Positions 29,463 through 39,168 of a DNA stretch of 39,261 bases are shown here, piece after piece. Below the pieces are notes generated by a model. That model did not search any database and was not told where the DNA came from. It saw only the letters and a program-made list of their open reading frames with translations. The DNA is from Chthoniobacterales bacterium (GTDB taxonomy: Bacteria > Verrucomicrobiota > Verrucomicrobiia > Chthoniobacterales > UBA10450). The DNA lies in assembly GCA_013820755.1 (NCBI GenBank), contig JACDHZ010000004.1, positions 1-39,261 of the forward strand, in the 5' to 3' direction. Both the position numbers and the translations under genes were made by a program. The stretch's first letter is position 1, and every line of letters starts with the position of its first letter.

Positions 29463-29479
29463 GCCTCGAAAATCGAGGC
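29463..29479. repeat. Perfect inverted repeat GCCTCGA-AAA-TCGAGGC in the rpmF-plsX spacer
   Basis: 7-bp arms, 3-nt loop, extendable by flanking CGAA...TTCG; no T-tract. Confidence 0.6.
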
Positions 29480-29539
29480 ATTCGCACGCGTAAGTTTCGT
29501 TTTGCATTCAACGGCTGAACTTCGCAAACTCCCGCTCCG

Positions 29540-30571
29540 ATGAGAATCGCACTCGATGCAATGGGCGGCGATTTCGGACCCCCCAATCTCGTCGCCGGCG
29601 CGGTCATGGCATTACGCGACTACACTCGGATAAAAAAGCTGTTTCTCGTCGGCGATACGCCGCGCATCGAAGCAGAACTGAAGACGCACGGCTGCAATGA
29701 CCGGCGCGTCGAGATCGTCCACTCGACGCAGGTCGTCGAGATGACCGATGGAGCTGTGGATTCAGTCCGCCGCAAAAAGGATTCGTCCGTCAGCCGCGCG
29801 ATTGACCTTGTGAAAAAAGGTAACGCAGAGGCGATTGTAAGCGCCGGTCACACAGGCGCTGCAGTGGCCGCGACAACCATAAAGCTTCGCACATTGCCTG
29901 GGATCGATCGGCCTGGAATCGCCGCGATCATACCTTCCGAAACTAACATTTTCGTTCTGATTGATGCAGGTGCGAACAGCGATCCCCGACCGGAACATCT
30001 CGTGCAATACGCGATCATGGGCTCCGTCTATTCGCGCCACGTCATGGGGTATGGGGATCCGGCGATCGGCTTGATGTCGATCGGGGGCGAAGACCTCAAA
30101 GGGAGCGATCTGACCAAGGAAGTCTTCAAGCTGCTAAAGCAGAGTGCGTTGAATTTTCGTGGAAACATCGAGGGACACGATCTCTTCGAAGATCCGGTCG
30201 AAGTGGTCGTCTGTGACGGCTTTGTAGGTAACGTTATTCTGAAAACGTGCGAATCCGTCGGCGACGCGATCTTCAAGTGGCTGAAGCACGAGCTGACAAA
30301 GAACAAGCTGAGGATGGCCGGCGCATACCTCGCGCAGAGCGCATTTCGCGCGATCAAGAAGAAGGTGAACTACGAGGAGTATGGCGGCTCTCCGCTGCTC
30401 GGAGTCAACGGGATCTGCATAATTGCGCACGGCGCGAGCACCCCGTTAGCGATCAAGAACGCGCTGCGCGTAGCGGCGGAGTCCATTGAAAGCGAAGTGA
30501 ACCCGCATATCATCGAGGAAGTTCGCCGCTATAATGAAACGACCGCCTCGCTCGAGCCCGCGCTCCGCTAA
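29540..30571 (+). CDS. plsX: Phosphate acyltransferase
   Basis: MRIALDAMGGDFGPPNLVAGAVMAL...AEAIVSAGHTGAAVAATTIKLRTLPGIDRPGIAAIIP...VVVCDGFVGNVILKTCES. Confidence 0.97.
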   Translation: MRIALDAMGGDFGPPNLVAGAVMALRDYTRIKKLFLVGDTPRIEAELKTHGCNDRRVEIVHSTQVVEMTDGAVDSVRRKKDSSVSRAIDLVKKGNAEAIVSAGHTGAAVAATTIKLRTLPGIDRPGIAAIIPSETNIFVLIDAGANSDPRPEHLVQYAIMGSVYSRHVMGYGDPAIGLMSIGGEDLKGSDLTKEVFKLLKQSALNFRGNIEGHDLFEDPVEVVVCDGFVGNVILKTCESVGDAIFKWLKHELTKNKLRMAGAYLAQSAFRAIKKKVNYEEYGGSPLLGVNGICIIAHGASTPLAIKNALRVAAESIESEVNPHIIEEVRRYNETTASLEPALR

Positions 30572-31562
30572 GAAAGCAGGGCGGACAGTTTCAATTGTAA
30601 GCACCGGGAGCTACGTTCCCGAGCGGGTACTCACGAACGCCGATCTCTCGGCTTCGGTCGATACGACAGATGATTGGATTACGATCCGGACGGGAATCAA
30701 GACCCGGCGTATCGCAGCAAAAGACGAATACACCAGCGACATGGCGGCACGCGCGGCTCTCGCCGCAATGGAGCAGGCAAACATCGCGGCTGAGGATATC
30801 GAGTTGATCCTGCTGGCGACGGCTTCGCCGGACATGATCTTCCCGGCGACGGCGTGCTTCGTGCAGCAGAAGATTGGCGCAAGGAACGCCGCGTGTCTCG
30901 ACGTATCGGCCGCTTGCGCCGGTTTTCTCTTTGCTCTCGAGATCGCGCAACAATTCATAGCCACCAACACGTACGAGACGGTGCTCGTTATCGGCGCGGA
31001 GAAGCTGAGTTCGATCACAAATTGGACCGACCGCAACACATGCGTCCTTTTCGGAGACGGTGCGGGCGCTGCCATTTTGCAGCATCGCAGCGAGAGCACG
31101 CATGGCGTGATCAGCACACATATCGGCAGTGATGGCCAGTACGCAGACATTCTGTGGATGCCAGGCGGGGGGTGCCGGCAGCCCATCACTGCGGAGAACG
31201 CCCATCAGCATCTGCAAACGATCCACATGTCCGGCAAGGACGTTTACAAGCAGGCGGTCGTTTCGATGCTCGACGCCTCGAACAAAGCCCTCGACAAAGC
31301 AGGGCTGACGATCGACGACATCGCGTGCATCATTCCGCACCAGGCCAACATCCGCATCATCGAAGCGATCGCAGATCGCATGAAAATTCCAATCGAGCGA
31401 TTCTTTGTGAACCTGGATCGCTACGGAAACACATCGGCTGCCGCCGTCGCGATCGCTTTAGATGAAGCAAATCGGAGCGGCCGGCTGAAGCCAGGAGATT
31501 ATATCCTGATGGTGGTCTTTGGCGGCGGCTTGACGTGGGCGAGTTCGGTTATCGAATGGTAG
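30534..31562 (+). CDS. fabH: Beta-ketoacyl-ACP synthase III
   Basis: VSIVSTGSYVPERVLTNADL...DVSAACAGFLFALEIA...IIPHQANIRIIEAIADRM...DRYGNTSAAAVAIALDEA; overlaps plsX. Confidence 0.97.
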   Translation: MKRPPRSSPRSAKKAGRTVSIVSTGSYVPERVLTNADLSASVDTTDDWITIRTGIKTRRIAAKDEYTSDMAARAALAAMEQANIAAEDIELILLATASPDMIFPATACFVQQKIGARNAACLDVSAACAGFLFALEIAQQFIATNTYETVLVIGAEKLSSITNWTDRNTCVLFGDGAGAAILQHRSESTHGVISTHIGSDGQYADILWMPGGGCRQPITAENAHQHLQTIHMSGKDVYKQAVVSMLDASNKALDKAGLTIDDIACIIPHQANIRIIEAIADRMKIPIERFFVNLDRYGNTSAAAVAIALDEANRSGRLKPGDYILMVVFGGGLTWASSVIEW

Positions 31563-31696
31563 TCCAACGATGCTGATCAAAATCGCGAGCGCAGCAGATG
31601 TTCTGAACCGCAGATGGAACGCCGCTTGACCGCATTCTTGCTACCGACGTAATCGAGCTGATTGGTTAACGAACACGAAGGAATCTTCAATCCCAA

Positions 31697-32560
31697 ATGC
31701 TGATCGAAACTCACGCACATATGGATTATCCGGACTTTGCCCCGGATTTCGACGACGTTCTTCGTCGAGCGAACGAAGCCGGCGTCACGCGAATTCTCAC
31801 AATCGGCACTTCCATCGAAAGCAGTCGACGTGCGGTCGAGCTCGCCGAGCGACACCAGAATATCTATGCAGTGATCGGCGTTCACCCGACCTCCGCTGAC
31901 GACGGCATAGATGATGTAATGGCTCCGTTGCGCGACCTAGCGCGCAGCCCGCGGGTCATCGCGATTGGCGAGACCGGACTCGATTATCACCGGCTGCCGA
32001 GCGCCGGGACAGCAAACGAAAAAAATGTGCAGGTGTTCGCGCGAACGCTTCAGGGCGAAACGGAAGAGGAAGTGGAGGCAAGCGTGCGCGACGGAGCATA
32101 CAAGGCGCGTCAGGCGAGTCTGTTCGAGCAGCAGCTTGACCTGGCCGTTGAACTCGGCCTGAACGTCGTGATTCATCAGCGTGACGCTTGGGCGGATACA
32201 ATCGAGATGCTTGCTCCGTACGGCGGAAAGCTGCGGGCGGTGTTCCACTGTTTCGGCGGATCCCTCGATCAGGCCGAGGACGTGCTCGGGATGGGGCATC
32301 TGGTTTCGTTTACGGGTATCGTGACTTTCAAAAACGGCAACTCGGTGCTCGAGGTCGCGGCTGAACTCCCGCTAGGCAGCTTTATGGTGGAAACGGATTG
32401 TCCTTACCTCGCGCCGGTGCCGCACCGTGGTCAGCGCGCCGAGCCTGCTCACACGCGGCTTGTAGCAGAAACTATTGCCGCGGCGCGCGGCGTGACGCTC
32501 GATGAAATCAGCCGCACCACGACCGCAACTGCCGAGAGTTTCTTCAGGTTCAACCGCTGA
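31697..32560 (+). CDS. TatD family metal-dependent hydrolase
   Basis: MLIETHAHMDYPDF...AVIGVHPTSADD...IGETGLDYH...VIHQRDAW...VFHCFGGS...METDCPYLAPVPHRGQ-like C-terminus. Confidence 0.95.
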   Translation: MLIETHAHMDYPDFAPDFDDVLRRANEAGVTRILTIGTSIESSRRAVELAERHQNIYAVIGVHPTSADDGIDDVMAPLRDLARSPRVIAIGETGLDYHRLPSAGTANEKNVQVFARTLQGETEEEVEASVRDGAYKARQASLFEQQLDLAVELGLNVVIHQRDAWADTIEMLAPYGGKLRAVFHCFGGSLDQAEDVLGMGHLVSFTGIVTFKNGNSVLEVAAELPLGSFMVETDCPYLAPVPHRGQRAEPAHTRLVAETIAAARGVTLDEISRTTTATAESFFRFNR

Positions 32561-33189
32561 TGAAATTCGTTATGCTCCGCTGCTTCCGCTCAGTTTTCGG
32601 GCTGACTGTTCTCGTTTTGGCTGTGTCGTGCGCCACACCCGATACACGCCACCGCGTTGTGATCAGCGTCCCGGAACAGCAGATGGTCCTGCTCGATGAA
32701 GGCGTCGTCATGGCTACTTTCCCGGTCTCGACTTCGAAGTTCGGTCTCGGTGATTTCCCGGGCAGTAACCGAACGCCTCTTGGTGAACTCGAAATCGCGC
32801 AAAAGATCGGCGGCTCAGCCCCGAGCGGCGCAGTGTTCAAAGATCGACGCCGCACTGGCGAGATCGTGGCGGCAGACTCGCCCGGGCGTGATCCGATCGT
32901 CACTCGAATTCTTTGGCTCCGTGGACTCGAAGGTCAGAACGCCCGCGCACATGCGCGAACGATTTACATCCACGGGACGCCCGAGGAGCGGAACATCGGG
33001 ATACCCTCCAGCTACGGGTGCGTGCGAATGCGATCGAGCGATGTCATCCGCCTTTACGATGTGGTCGGTCGGGGCGCGCGGGTCAGCATCGTTGATGCGC
33101 CACTCGCCGCAGTCGTGCCGGCGTTATCGCCAGAGGTCGCTCGGGTAGCCTCGGCTGAGCTATCGACGGGCGAAGCCGTTATGCGCTAG
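32560..33189 (+). CDS. L,D-transpeptidase (YkuD domain) lipoprotein-like
   Basis: VISVPEQQMVLLDEGVVMATFPVSTSKFGLGDFPGSNRTPLGELEIAQKIG...IYIHGTPEERNIGIPSSYGCVRMRSSDVIRLYDVV. Confidence 0.93.
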   Translation: MKFVMLRCFRSVFGLTVLVLAVSCATPDTRHRVVISVPEQQMVLLDEGVVMATFPVSTSKFGLGDFPGSNRTPLGELEIAQKIGGSAPSGAVFKDRRRTGEIVAADSPGRDPIVTRILWLRGLEGQNARAHARTIYIHGTPEERNIGIPSSYGCVRMRSSDVIRLYDVVGRGARVSIVDAPLAAVVPALSPEVARVASAELSTGEAVMR

Positions 33190-33190
33190 T

Positions 33191-34204
33191 TCACGGCAGC
33201 CGGCCGAGATGTTTTTGCGCGCCTTTGCTCGAGAGGTTCTCGAGGTCTGCGTCAACCATGATGCGCACTAGTTCGGCAAACCGAACTTTCGGCTCCCAAT
33301 CGAGGACCTTCTTTGCTTTCGCGGCATTTCCAATCAGGAGATCGACTTCTGCAGGCCGCTCGTAGCGGGAGTCGTGCTTCACGTAATCGTTCCAGTCAAG
33401 GTTTACGCGACCGAACGCAGCTTCGACGAACTCGCGCACGGTGTGCGTCTCGTTTGTGGCCAGCACGAAATCGTCGCCTCCGTCCTGCTGCAGGATGCGC
33501 CACATGCCCTCCACATATTCCGGCGCATAGCCCCAATCGCGTTTTGATTCCAAGTTGCCGAGGAATAGCTCCTTCTGAAGCCCGTGCTTTATCGCCGCGA
33601 CAGCACGAGTGACTTTGCGCGTAACGAATGTCTCGCCTCGCCGCGGGCTTTCGTGGTTGAAAAGGATGCCGTTACTCGCCTGCAGGCCGTAGCTTTCGCG
33701 GTAATTCACCGTTGCCCAGTACGAGAAGACTTTCGCGACCGCATAGGGACTGCGCGGCCAGAATGGCGTGGTCTCGACCTGCGGAACTGCCCGCACCTTG
33801 CCGAACATCTCACTCGATGACGCCTGGTAAAACCGGGGCTTGATACCGGTCTCGCGCATCGCTTCGAGGATCCGGATAGTGCCAACGCCGGTGACGTCAG
33901 AGGTATACTCCGGGATATCGAAGCTGACGCGCACATGGCTTTGCGCCGCGAGATGGTAGATCTCGTCCGGCTTTAGATCGTAGAGCAGCTTAACGAGGTT
34001 AACCGAGTCGCTTAGGTCCCCGTAGTGCAGGAATAAGCGGACGCCGTTGATGTGCGGATCGGCGTAGAGATGATCAATCCGCGAGGTGTTAAAGGTGCTC
34101 GCTCGCCGAATGATCCCGTGGACTTCGTATCCCTTCTCCAACAGCAGATCTGCGAGATAGCTGCCGTCCTGGCCGGTGATTCCCGTGATGAGCGCCTTCT
34201 TCAC
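33191..34204 (-). CDS. gmd: GDP-mannose 4,6-dehydratase
   Basis: [46 protein letters not shown]...[12 protein letters not shown]...[24 protein letters not shown]; likely GTG start at 34204. Confidence 0.96.
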   Translation of the reverse strand: MKKALITGITGQDGSYLADLLLEKGYEVHGIIRRASTFNTSRIDHLYADPHINGVRLFLHYGDLSDSVNLVKLLYDLKPDEIYHLAAQSHVRVSFDIPEYTSDVTGVGTIRILEAMRETGIKPRFYQASSSEMFGKVRAVPQVETTPFWPRSPYAVAKVFSYWATVNYRESYGLQASNGILFNHESPRRGETFVTRKVTRAVAAIKHGLQKELFLGNLESKRDWGYAPEYVEGMWRILQQDGGDDFVLATNETHTVREFVEAAFGRVNLDWNDYVKHDSRYERPAEVDLLIGNAAKAKKVLDWEPKVRFAELVRIMVDADLENLSSKGAQKHLGRLP

Positions 34205-34217
34205 GTGGAGTCTGGCT

Positions 34218-34958
34218 CTACTGCATCCGCTCCGCCCGGGCAAGCGCGTCGCGCTGCGCGGAGATCAAGTCGCCGATGCTCTTGCGGCCGAGGGTCAGCA
34301 TTTCGGCAAGCTGTTCCTGTGAGAAGGTCGCCTCCTCTCCGGAGCCCTGGAGTTCTACGAACTCGCCTGTTTCCGTTGCGACCATGTTGAAGTCGACGGT
34401 TACCGCCTTGTCCTCTTCGTAATTCAAGTCAACCACCGCTGTTCCGTCGAATACTCCCGCGCTCACAGCCGCGACAAGGTTTCGAATCGGCACAGCCGCG
34501 AGCTTCTTTTCTTCCACCAGCTGGCGACAGGCGATCGCAACTGCAAGACTCGCGCCCGTGATTGCCGCCGTGCGCGTTCCGCCGTCCGCCTGGAGGACAT
34601 CGCAATCGACCCACATTGTGCGGGGGCCGAGCTTCTCAAGATCGACCACCGCCCGGAGAGAGCGCCCGATGAGGCGTTGGATTTCGCTGCTGCGGCCGTC
34701 GAGCTTGCCTTTCGCAATGTCGCGCGGCTTTCGTGTCTGGGTTGAATACGGGAGCATCGAATACTCCGCCGTGAGCCAGCCGCCGGCGACGCCTTGCTCT
34801 CTTATCCAGCGTGGAACGCCTTCATCGATCATGACCGCGCAGATCACGCGCGTGTTTCCCATCGCCACGAGGACGGAGCCGGTCGCGTGTGGCGCTACGC
34901 CGATTTGGAAGCTGACCGGGCGGATCTGATCGAAGGCGCGGCCGTCGGGGCGTGACAT
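34218..34958 (-). CDS. rph: Ribonuclease PH
   Basis: [51 protein letters not shown]...[14 protein letters not shown]...[19 protein letters not shown]. Confidence 0.97.
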   Translation of the reverse strand: MSRPDGRAFDQIRPVSFQIGVAPHATGSVLVAMGNTRVICAVMIDEGVPRWIREQGVAGGWLTAEYSMLPYSTQTRKPRDIAKGKLDGRSSEIQRLIGRSLRAVVDLEKLGPRTMWVDCDVLQADGGTRTAAITGASLAVAIACRQLVEEKKLAAVPIRNLVAAVSAGVFDGTAVVDLNYEEDKAVTVDFNMVATETGEFVELQGSGEEATFSQEQLAEMLTLGRKSIGDLISAQRDALARAERMQ

Positions 34959-35005
34959 TTTGCAATTGTAGGGCGTGGCTCCCGCCTGCCAACTAAAAGG
35001 TCGCG

Positions 35006-37108
35006 ATGAGGCGATTCATCAATGCCGTGCGGCCCCTACTGATTCTCGCACTCATTATGTGGATGCTGCGAGCAAGCGTCTCGGCCGCAGCATCGGACGC
35101 GGCGGCGGAAACGGTTATCGTCGAGGCGAGTCGGCTTCCTGATGCCGAGGCGGCGGCGCCGTTCACTCTGAGAGTTGTGGACGCGGAGGAGTTGCGCAAC
35201 GCGCCGGAGCTGCGGCTCGACGATATTCTGCGCGCGCAGATACCTGGCTTTAGCCTCTTCCGGCGTAACAGTAGTCGCACGGCGAACCCCACAACGCAGG
35301 GCGTCACGCTTCGCAGCTTTGGGCCGAGCGGCGCCAGTCGAACTCTTGTGCTGCTCGACGGCATCCCGCTGAATGACCCGTTTGGCGGATACGTTCTATG
35401 GAGTCAGATTCCGCCTGCTGCGCTCGATTCGGTGCTCGTGCAGCCGGGCGGAGGCGCCGGGTTGTTTGGAAACGCCGCCCTGGCGGGAACAGTCTTCCTC
35501 GTCTCCAGACCAGTCGCGTCGACGTCTGTTGCACTCGAGGCTTCGGTAGGAAATCACGATACGTATGAGCTGTTCCTCGACGGCACGGCGGTGCATCAGG
35601 AGATTTCAATCGCGTCGGCGGTGGAATGGTTTTCAACCGGCGGCTATCCGACGATCGCGCCAGGTCAGCGCGGGCCCGTCGACACAAACGCAACGGCCGA
35701 TTCCGAACTCATCAACGTGGCGGCCGAATGGCACAGGAACACGAATACCTCTTTCCGCGTAACCGGCCGGTGGTTCGATGATTCGCGGGGGAACGGCACT
35801 CGTTATACGCGCAACGAAACTGTCGGTGCTGATGTGAGTGCGGTGCTTACGGAAAGCTTCCCGGCCGATCGCGCAGAATTGCAGCTCGGCGTTTACGCCC
35901 AGCAGCGAAGATTCAGCAGCACGTTTAGCTCCATAAATGCCACGCGTGATTCAGAAACGCCGGCGCTGAATCAGTTCAACGTGCCGGCTGATGCAGTGGG
36001 CGGGAGCATCGTCTGGAGCATGGAGCCGAGCGCGGCTCACCGTGTCATCGTCGGCGCGGACACACGCTGGGTGGAGGGCGAAACAAATGAGCTCTTCCGA
36101 TGGGACGGCGCACGCTTCATCAGTCTGCGCGAAGCGGGTGGCCAGCAGCTTTTCGCTGGTCTGTTCCTTGAGGACACCTGGTCCCCAACGGACAAGGCTG
36201 TGATCGTGGCGGGGCTGCGTTTCGATCATTGGGAGCTCTTCGACGGCTCGCGCACGGAATCTGACGTCATTACGGGCGCGCGAAATGTCGGCTCACGATT
36301 CGGAGATCGCGACGGCAACGAGGTCAATGCTCGTCTTGGAGTTCGCGTGAAGGCGACGGAAGATTTTGTAGTCCGCGCTGCAGCCTACACCGGCTTCCGC
36401 GTGCCAACTTTAAATGAACTCTATCGACCGTTCCGCGTCGGCAATGACGTCACGGAAGCGAACGCATCGCTGACTCCCGAACATCTCATTGGCGGCGAAA
36501 TGGCCGCAGAGTGGCAAGCCACGGAAACGCTGCGCGTTTCAGGTACCGCATTCCTGAATCGTTTGGAAGATGCCGTAAGCAACGTCACGATAGGCTTCGG
36601 CCCCGGCACGTTTGATCCGGGGGGATACATCCCGGAGGGCGGGGTGCTACGCCAACGACAAAATGTCGGCCTTGTCATCGCACCCGGATGGGAAAGCACG
36701 GCAGAGTGGCAACCGATTCCGTCGCTTCGTCTCAGAGCGAGCTATCTCTTCACGCATCCTGCAATCGACGAGGCAGCCGACCCCTCGATTGAGAGTAAAT
36801 TGCTCGCGCAAACTCCGGAACATGTCTTCACGAGCGGCGTCGAATGGACGCCAACGGCAAAGTGGATGGTAAACGCACAGGTGCGCTACAGCGATCGGCA
36901 GTTCGAGGACGACCAGAACACGCGCGTGCTGGCGCCATTCACGAGCATCGATGCAGGCGTCACCTACACGATTTCGCAGAACGCCTCCGCGGCCGTTCGT
37001 GTGGAGAACCTGCTCAACACACAAATCCAAAGCGGCCGCACAGCCGACGGCGTGATCTCCGTTGGCGTCCCACGGCTCGTGACATTGCAGGTTCGGTGGC
37101 GATTATGA
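35006..37108 (+). CDS. TonB-dependent receptor (intact)
   Basis: Signal peptide; plug LRLDDILRAQIPGFSLFRRNSSRTANPTTQGVTLRSFGPSGASRTLVLLDGIPLNDPFGGYVLWSQIP; barrel with AAAYTGFRVPTLNELYRPFRVG and C-terminal ...LVTLQVRWRL. Confidence 0.93.
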   Translation: MRRFINAVRPLLILALIMWMLRASVSAAASDAAAETVIVEASRLPDAEAAAPFTLRVVDAEELRNAPELRLDDILRAQIPGFSLFRRNSSRTANPTTQGVTLRSFGPSGASRTLVLLDGIPLNDPFGGYVLWSQIPPAALDSVLVQPGGGAGLFGNAALAGTVFLVSRPVASTSVALEASVGNHDTYELFLDGTAVHQEISIASAVEWFSTGGYPTIAPGQRGPVDTNATADSELINVAAEWHRNTNTSFRVTGRWFDDSRGNGTRYTRNETVGADVSAVLTESFPADRAELQLGVYAQQRRFSSTFSSINATRDSETPALNQFNVPADAVGGSIVWSMEPSAAHRVIVGADTRWVEGETNELFRWDGARFISLREAGGQQLFAGLFLEDTWSPTDKAVIVAGLRFDHWELFDGSRTESDVITGARNVGSRFGDRDGNEVNARLGVRVKATEDFVVRAAAYTGFRVPTLNELYRPFRVGNDVTEANASLTPEHLIGGEMAAEWQATETLRVSGTAFLNRLEDAVSNVTIGFGPGTFDPGGYIPEGGVLRQRQNVGLVIAPGWESTAEWQPIPSLRLRASYLFTHPAIDEAADPSIESKLLAQTPEHVFTSGVEWTPTAKWMVNAQVRYSDRQFEDDQNTRVLAPFTSIDAGVTYTISQNASAAVRVENLLNTQIQSGRTADGVISVGVPRLVTLQVRWRL

Positions 37109-37430
37109 CCCCCGATTGGCGGAATTAGCTCTCGCCTCGCGCTCCGCGTGCTTCTCTTTGTCTCCGACGATCTGTGCATGCGCCAGCGCAGCGACAAGCG
37201 TGACGCCGCCGATCGTATTCCCGATCAACGCCGGAACCACAAACCACCGAGCACGTCCGCGCAGCAGCGCTGGCGATTGATGGCGGCGTAGAACGTTTCC
37301 ACAGAGCCGCGATGATGTGCGGGAAGTGACAAAGTGTCGACGAGATACGTGATCGCGATGATGATCCAAATTCGCGCCGTCTCCGCGGCCGGCATCAGCC
37401 AAACCATCAAAGCGATCTACCAGCTTCATA
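37103..37430 (-). pseudogene. C-terminal remnant of a formate/nitrite transporter (FNT) family protein
   Basis: SW*IALMVWLMPAAETARIWIIIAITYLVDTLSLPAHHRGSVETFYA in one frame, then frameshift near 37240 to FVVPALIGNTIGGVTLVAALAHAQIVGDKEKH; N-terminal part absent. Confidence 0.75.
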
Positions 37431-37660
37431 GACCACGTGCCCAGACGGCGCGCTTTCTCCTCAGCTTGGTCGTCGGTCTGTTGCTCGGTTGGGATTCGTT
37501 AGGCGAGTGCATTGATCTGAGCCATATCGGGGCCGGTTGAGTGCCAAAGCAGACGCGCGTCGGTTTGGCGCGAGGAGGCGGTTTCGAAATAGAAAAGACA
37601 CGCAATTTCGAGCCCCCTTGACTTCCCCTAGGCACAAGAGGCGACGTGCGACTGCATTTC

Positions 37661-38523
37661 TCACCCATTCACAACAGAGCCGCCATTCGGATTCAGTATT
37701 TGGCCTGTCATGTATGACGAATCGTCCGACGCGAGAAACACATAGCTCGGCGCTACTTCCTCCGGCTGTCCGGGGCGTTTCAGCGGCACGTCGGCGCCGA
37801 AGCTCGCGACTTTTTTCTCGTCAAACGTCGAGGGAATCAGTGGCGTCCAGATCGGCCCAGGCGCAACCCCGTTTACACGAATCCCCTTTTCCGCGAGAGA
37901 TTGCGAGAGCGAACGAGTGAAGGCGACGATCGCGCCTTTCGTTGACGAGTAGTCGAGGAGCTCAGCGGAACCTTTGTACGCAGTCACGGACGTCGTGTTC
38001 ACGATCGCGCTCCCTTTCGTCAGATGTTTGAGCGCGGCTTTCGTGAGGTAAAACATCGCGAAGATGTTTGTGCGGAACGTCCGCTCGAGCTGTTGGGCGC
38101 TGATGTTCTCAATGCTTTCCTGCGGGTGCTGTTCGGCCGCATTGTTGACGAGGATGTCGAGCTTACCGAGTTCGGACGCGGTGCGGTCGACGAGCTGTTT
38201 GTAGAATGCTTCGTCGCCAATGTCGCCTGGAATGATGATGCACTTGCGCTTGTGCTCACCGATCATCCGGCGGGTCTCTTCGGCATCTTTGTGCTCGCTC
38301 AGGTAGCTGATCGCAACGTCGGCGCCTTCCTTCGCGAACAGCAGCACCGCGACTGCGCGGCCGATGCCGCTGTCGCCGCCGGTGATCAGCGCCACTTGTT
38401 CTGCAGCTTGCCGCTTCCGAGGTAGTGCGGGTCGTCTGAGTCCGGGCGAGGCGTCATCTCGTGCTCGCGGCCCGGCTGCTAAGTTTGTTGCTGTGGAGGA
38501 AGTGTCTTTTCGGTCTGTGACAT
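37661..38523 (-). pseudogene. SDR family oxidoreductase with disrupted N-terminal extension
   Basis: N-terminus MSQTEKTLPPQQQT*QPGREHEMTPRPDSDDPHYLGSGKLQNK starting at 38523 with TAG at 38481..38479, then a 1-nt frame change near 38394 into VALITGGDSGIGRAVAVLLFAKEGADVAI... (ORF 37661..38395), which contains YSSTKGAI catalytic and NNAA motifs. Confidence 0.75.
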
Positions 38524-38817
38524 TGTTTGAGGTATCTAGTTAGACGGTGATGCACCGCTCGAATGAGCGACGCTGCAGCAAGGATCGCTTCTGCCGTGAC
38601 GAATAGCCGTCAGGCCTTTTTTAGACTGATCGTATTGTGGAGAGACTGCAGAAGCCGAAAGTTAGGGCCAACAGCGAACAAGTTCCGCGGATTCGCTTGG
38701 CGAATCAGCGGAAATCGGTATTTTGCCAGCCCGCCGCTGGAAGACCCTTCCGCCTCACGTGGAGTGCTGAATTGGCACGCGGCGCACCAAAAGTTAAGTT
38801 TTTTGCGAAAATGTGAG

Positions 38818-38845
38818 TTGACGACTTGGCTCGCTCAACTATCTT
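38818..38845 (+). promoter_or_regulatory. Candidate sigma70-type promoter for the 23S rRNA transcript
   Basis: TTGACG-N16-TATCTT, preceded by A/T-rich AAAAGTTAAGTTTTTTGCGAAAA (UP-element-like). Confidence 0.5.
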
Positions 38846-39018
38846 CGAAACCCCGCCAGAAACGGGACTCCTGACGCGAAAGCCAACGGAGCGGGTTCTT
38901 CGGTATTTTGGGACTGCAAATTGGAACTCAATTTTGTCCCGGCATGACGAACGGAAACGGGAGTCACCGTCGGAAGACAGAGTTGGGTTTTTTTGTCGCC
39001 TGGAGTATCGAAATCGCT

Positions 39019-39030
39019 GGTTCTTTGACA
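39019..39030 (+). promoter_or_regulatory. boxA-like rRNA antitermination site
   Basis: GGTTCTTTGACA matches 9/12 of TGCTCTTTAACA; about 140 nt upstream of the 23S start. Confidence 0.6.
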
Positions 39031-39168
39031 TCTACATACAGGGTAGTAAAAACAACTTTTAAGAGCTGAGTCTGAAATAACGGACCGGAGAGTAAGATCT
39101 TCGGTCGCGAGAGTTTCAGTTATCATAAAGATCTCTGGTCCCGCATTCGGCGGTGACCGGAACAGATT

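Noticed and set aside
30591-31340. 249-aa minus-strand ORF opposite fabH
   Set aside because: Shadow ORF; fabH is unambiguous on the plus strand and the minus translation has no family features.
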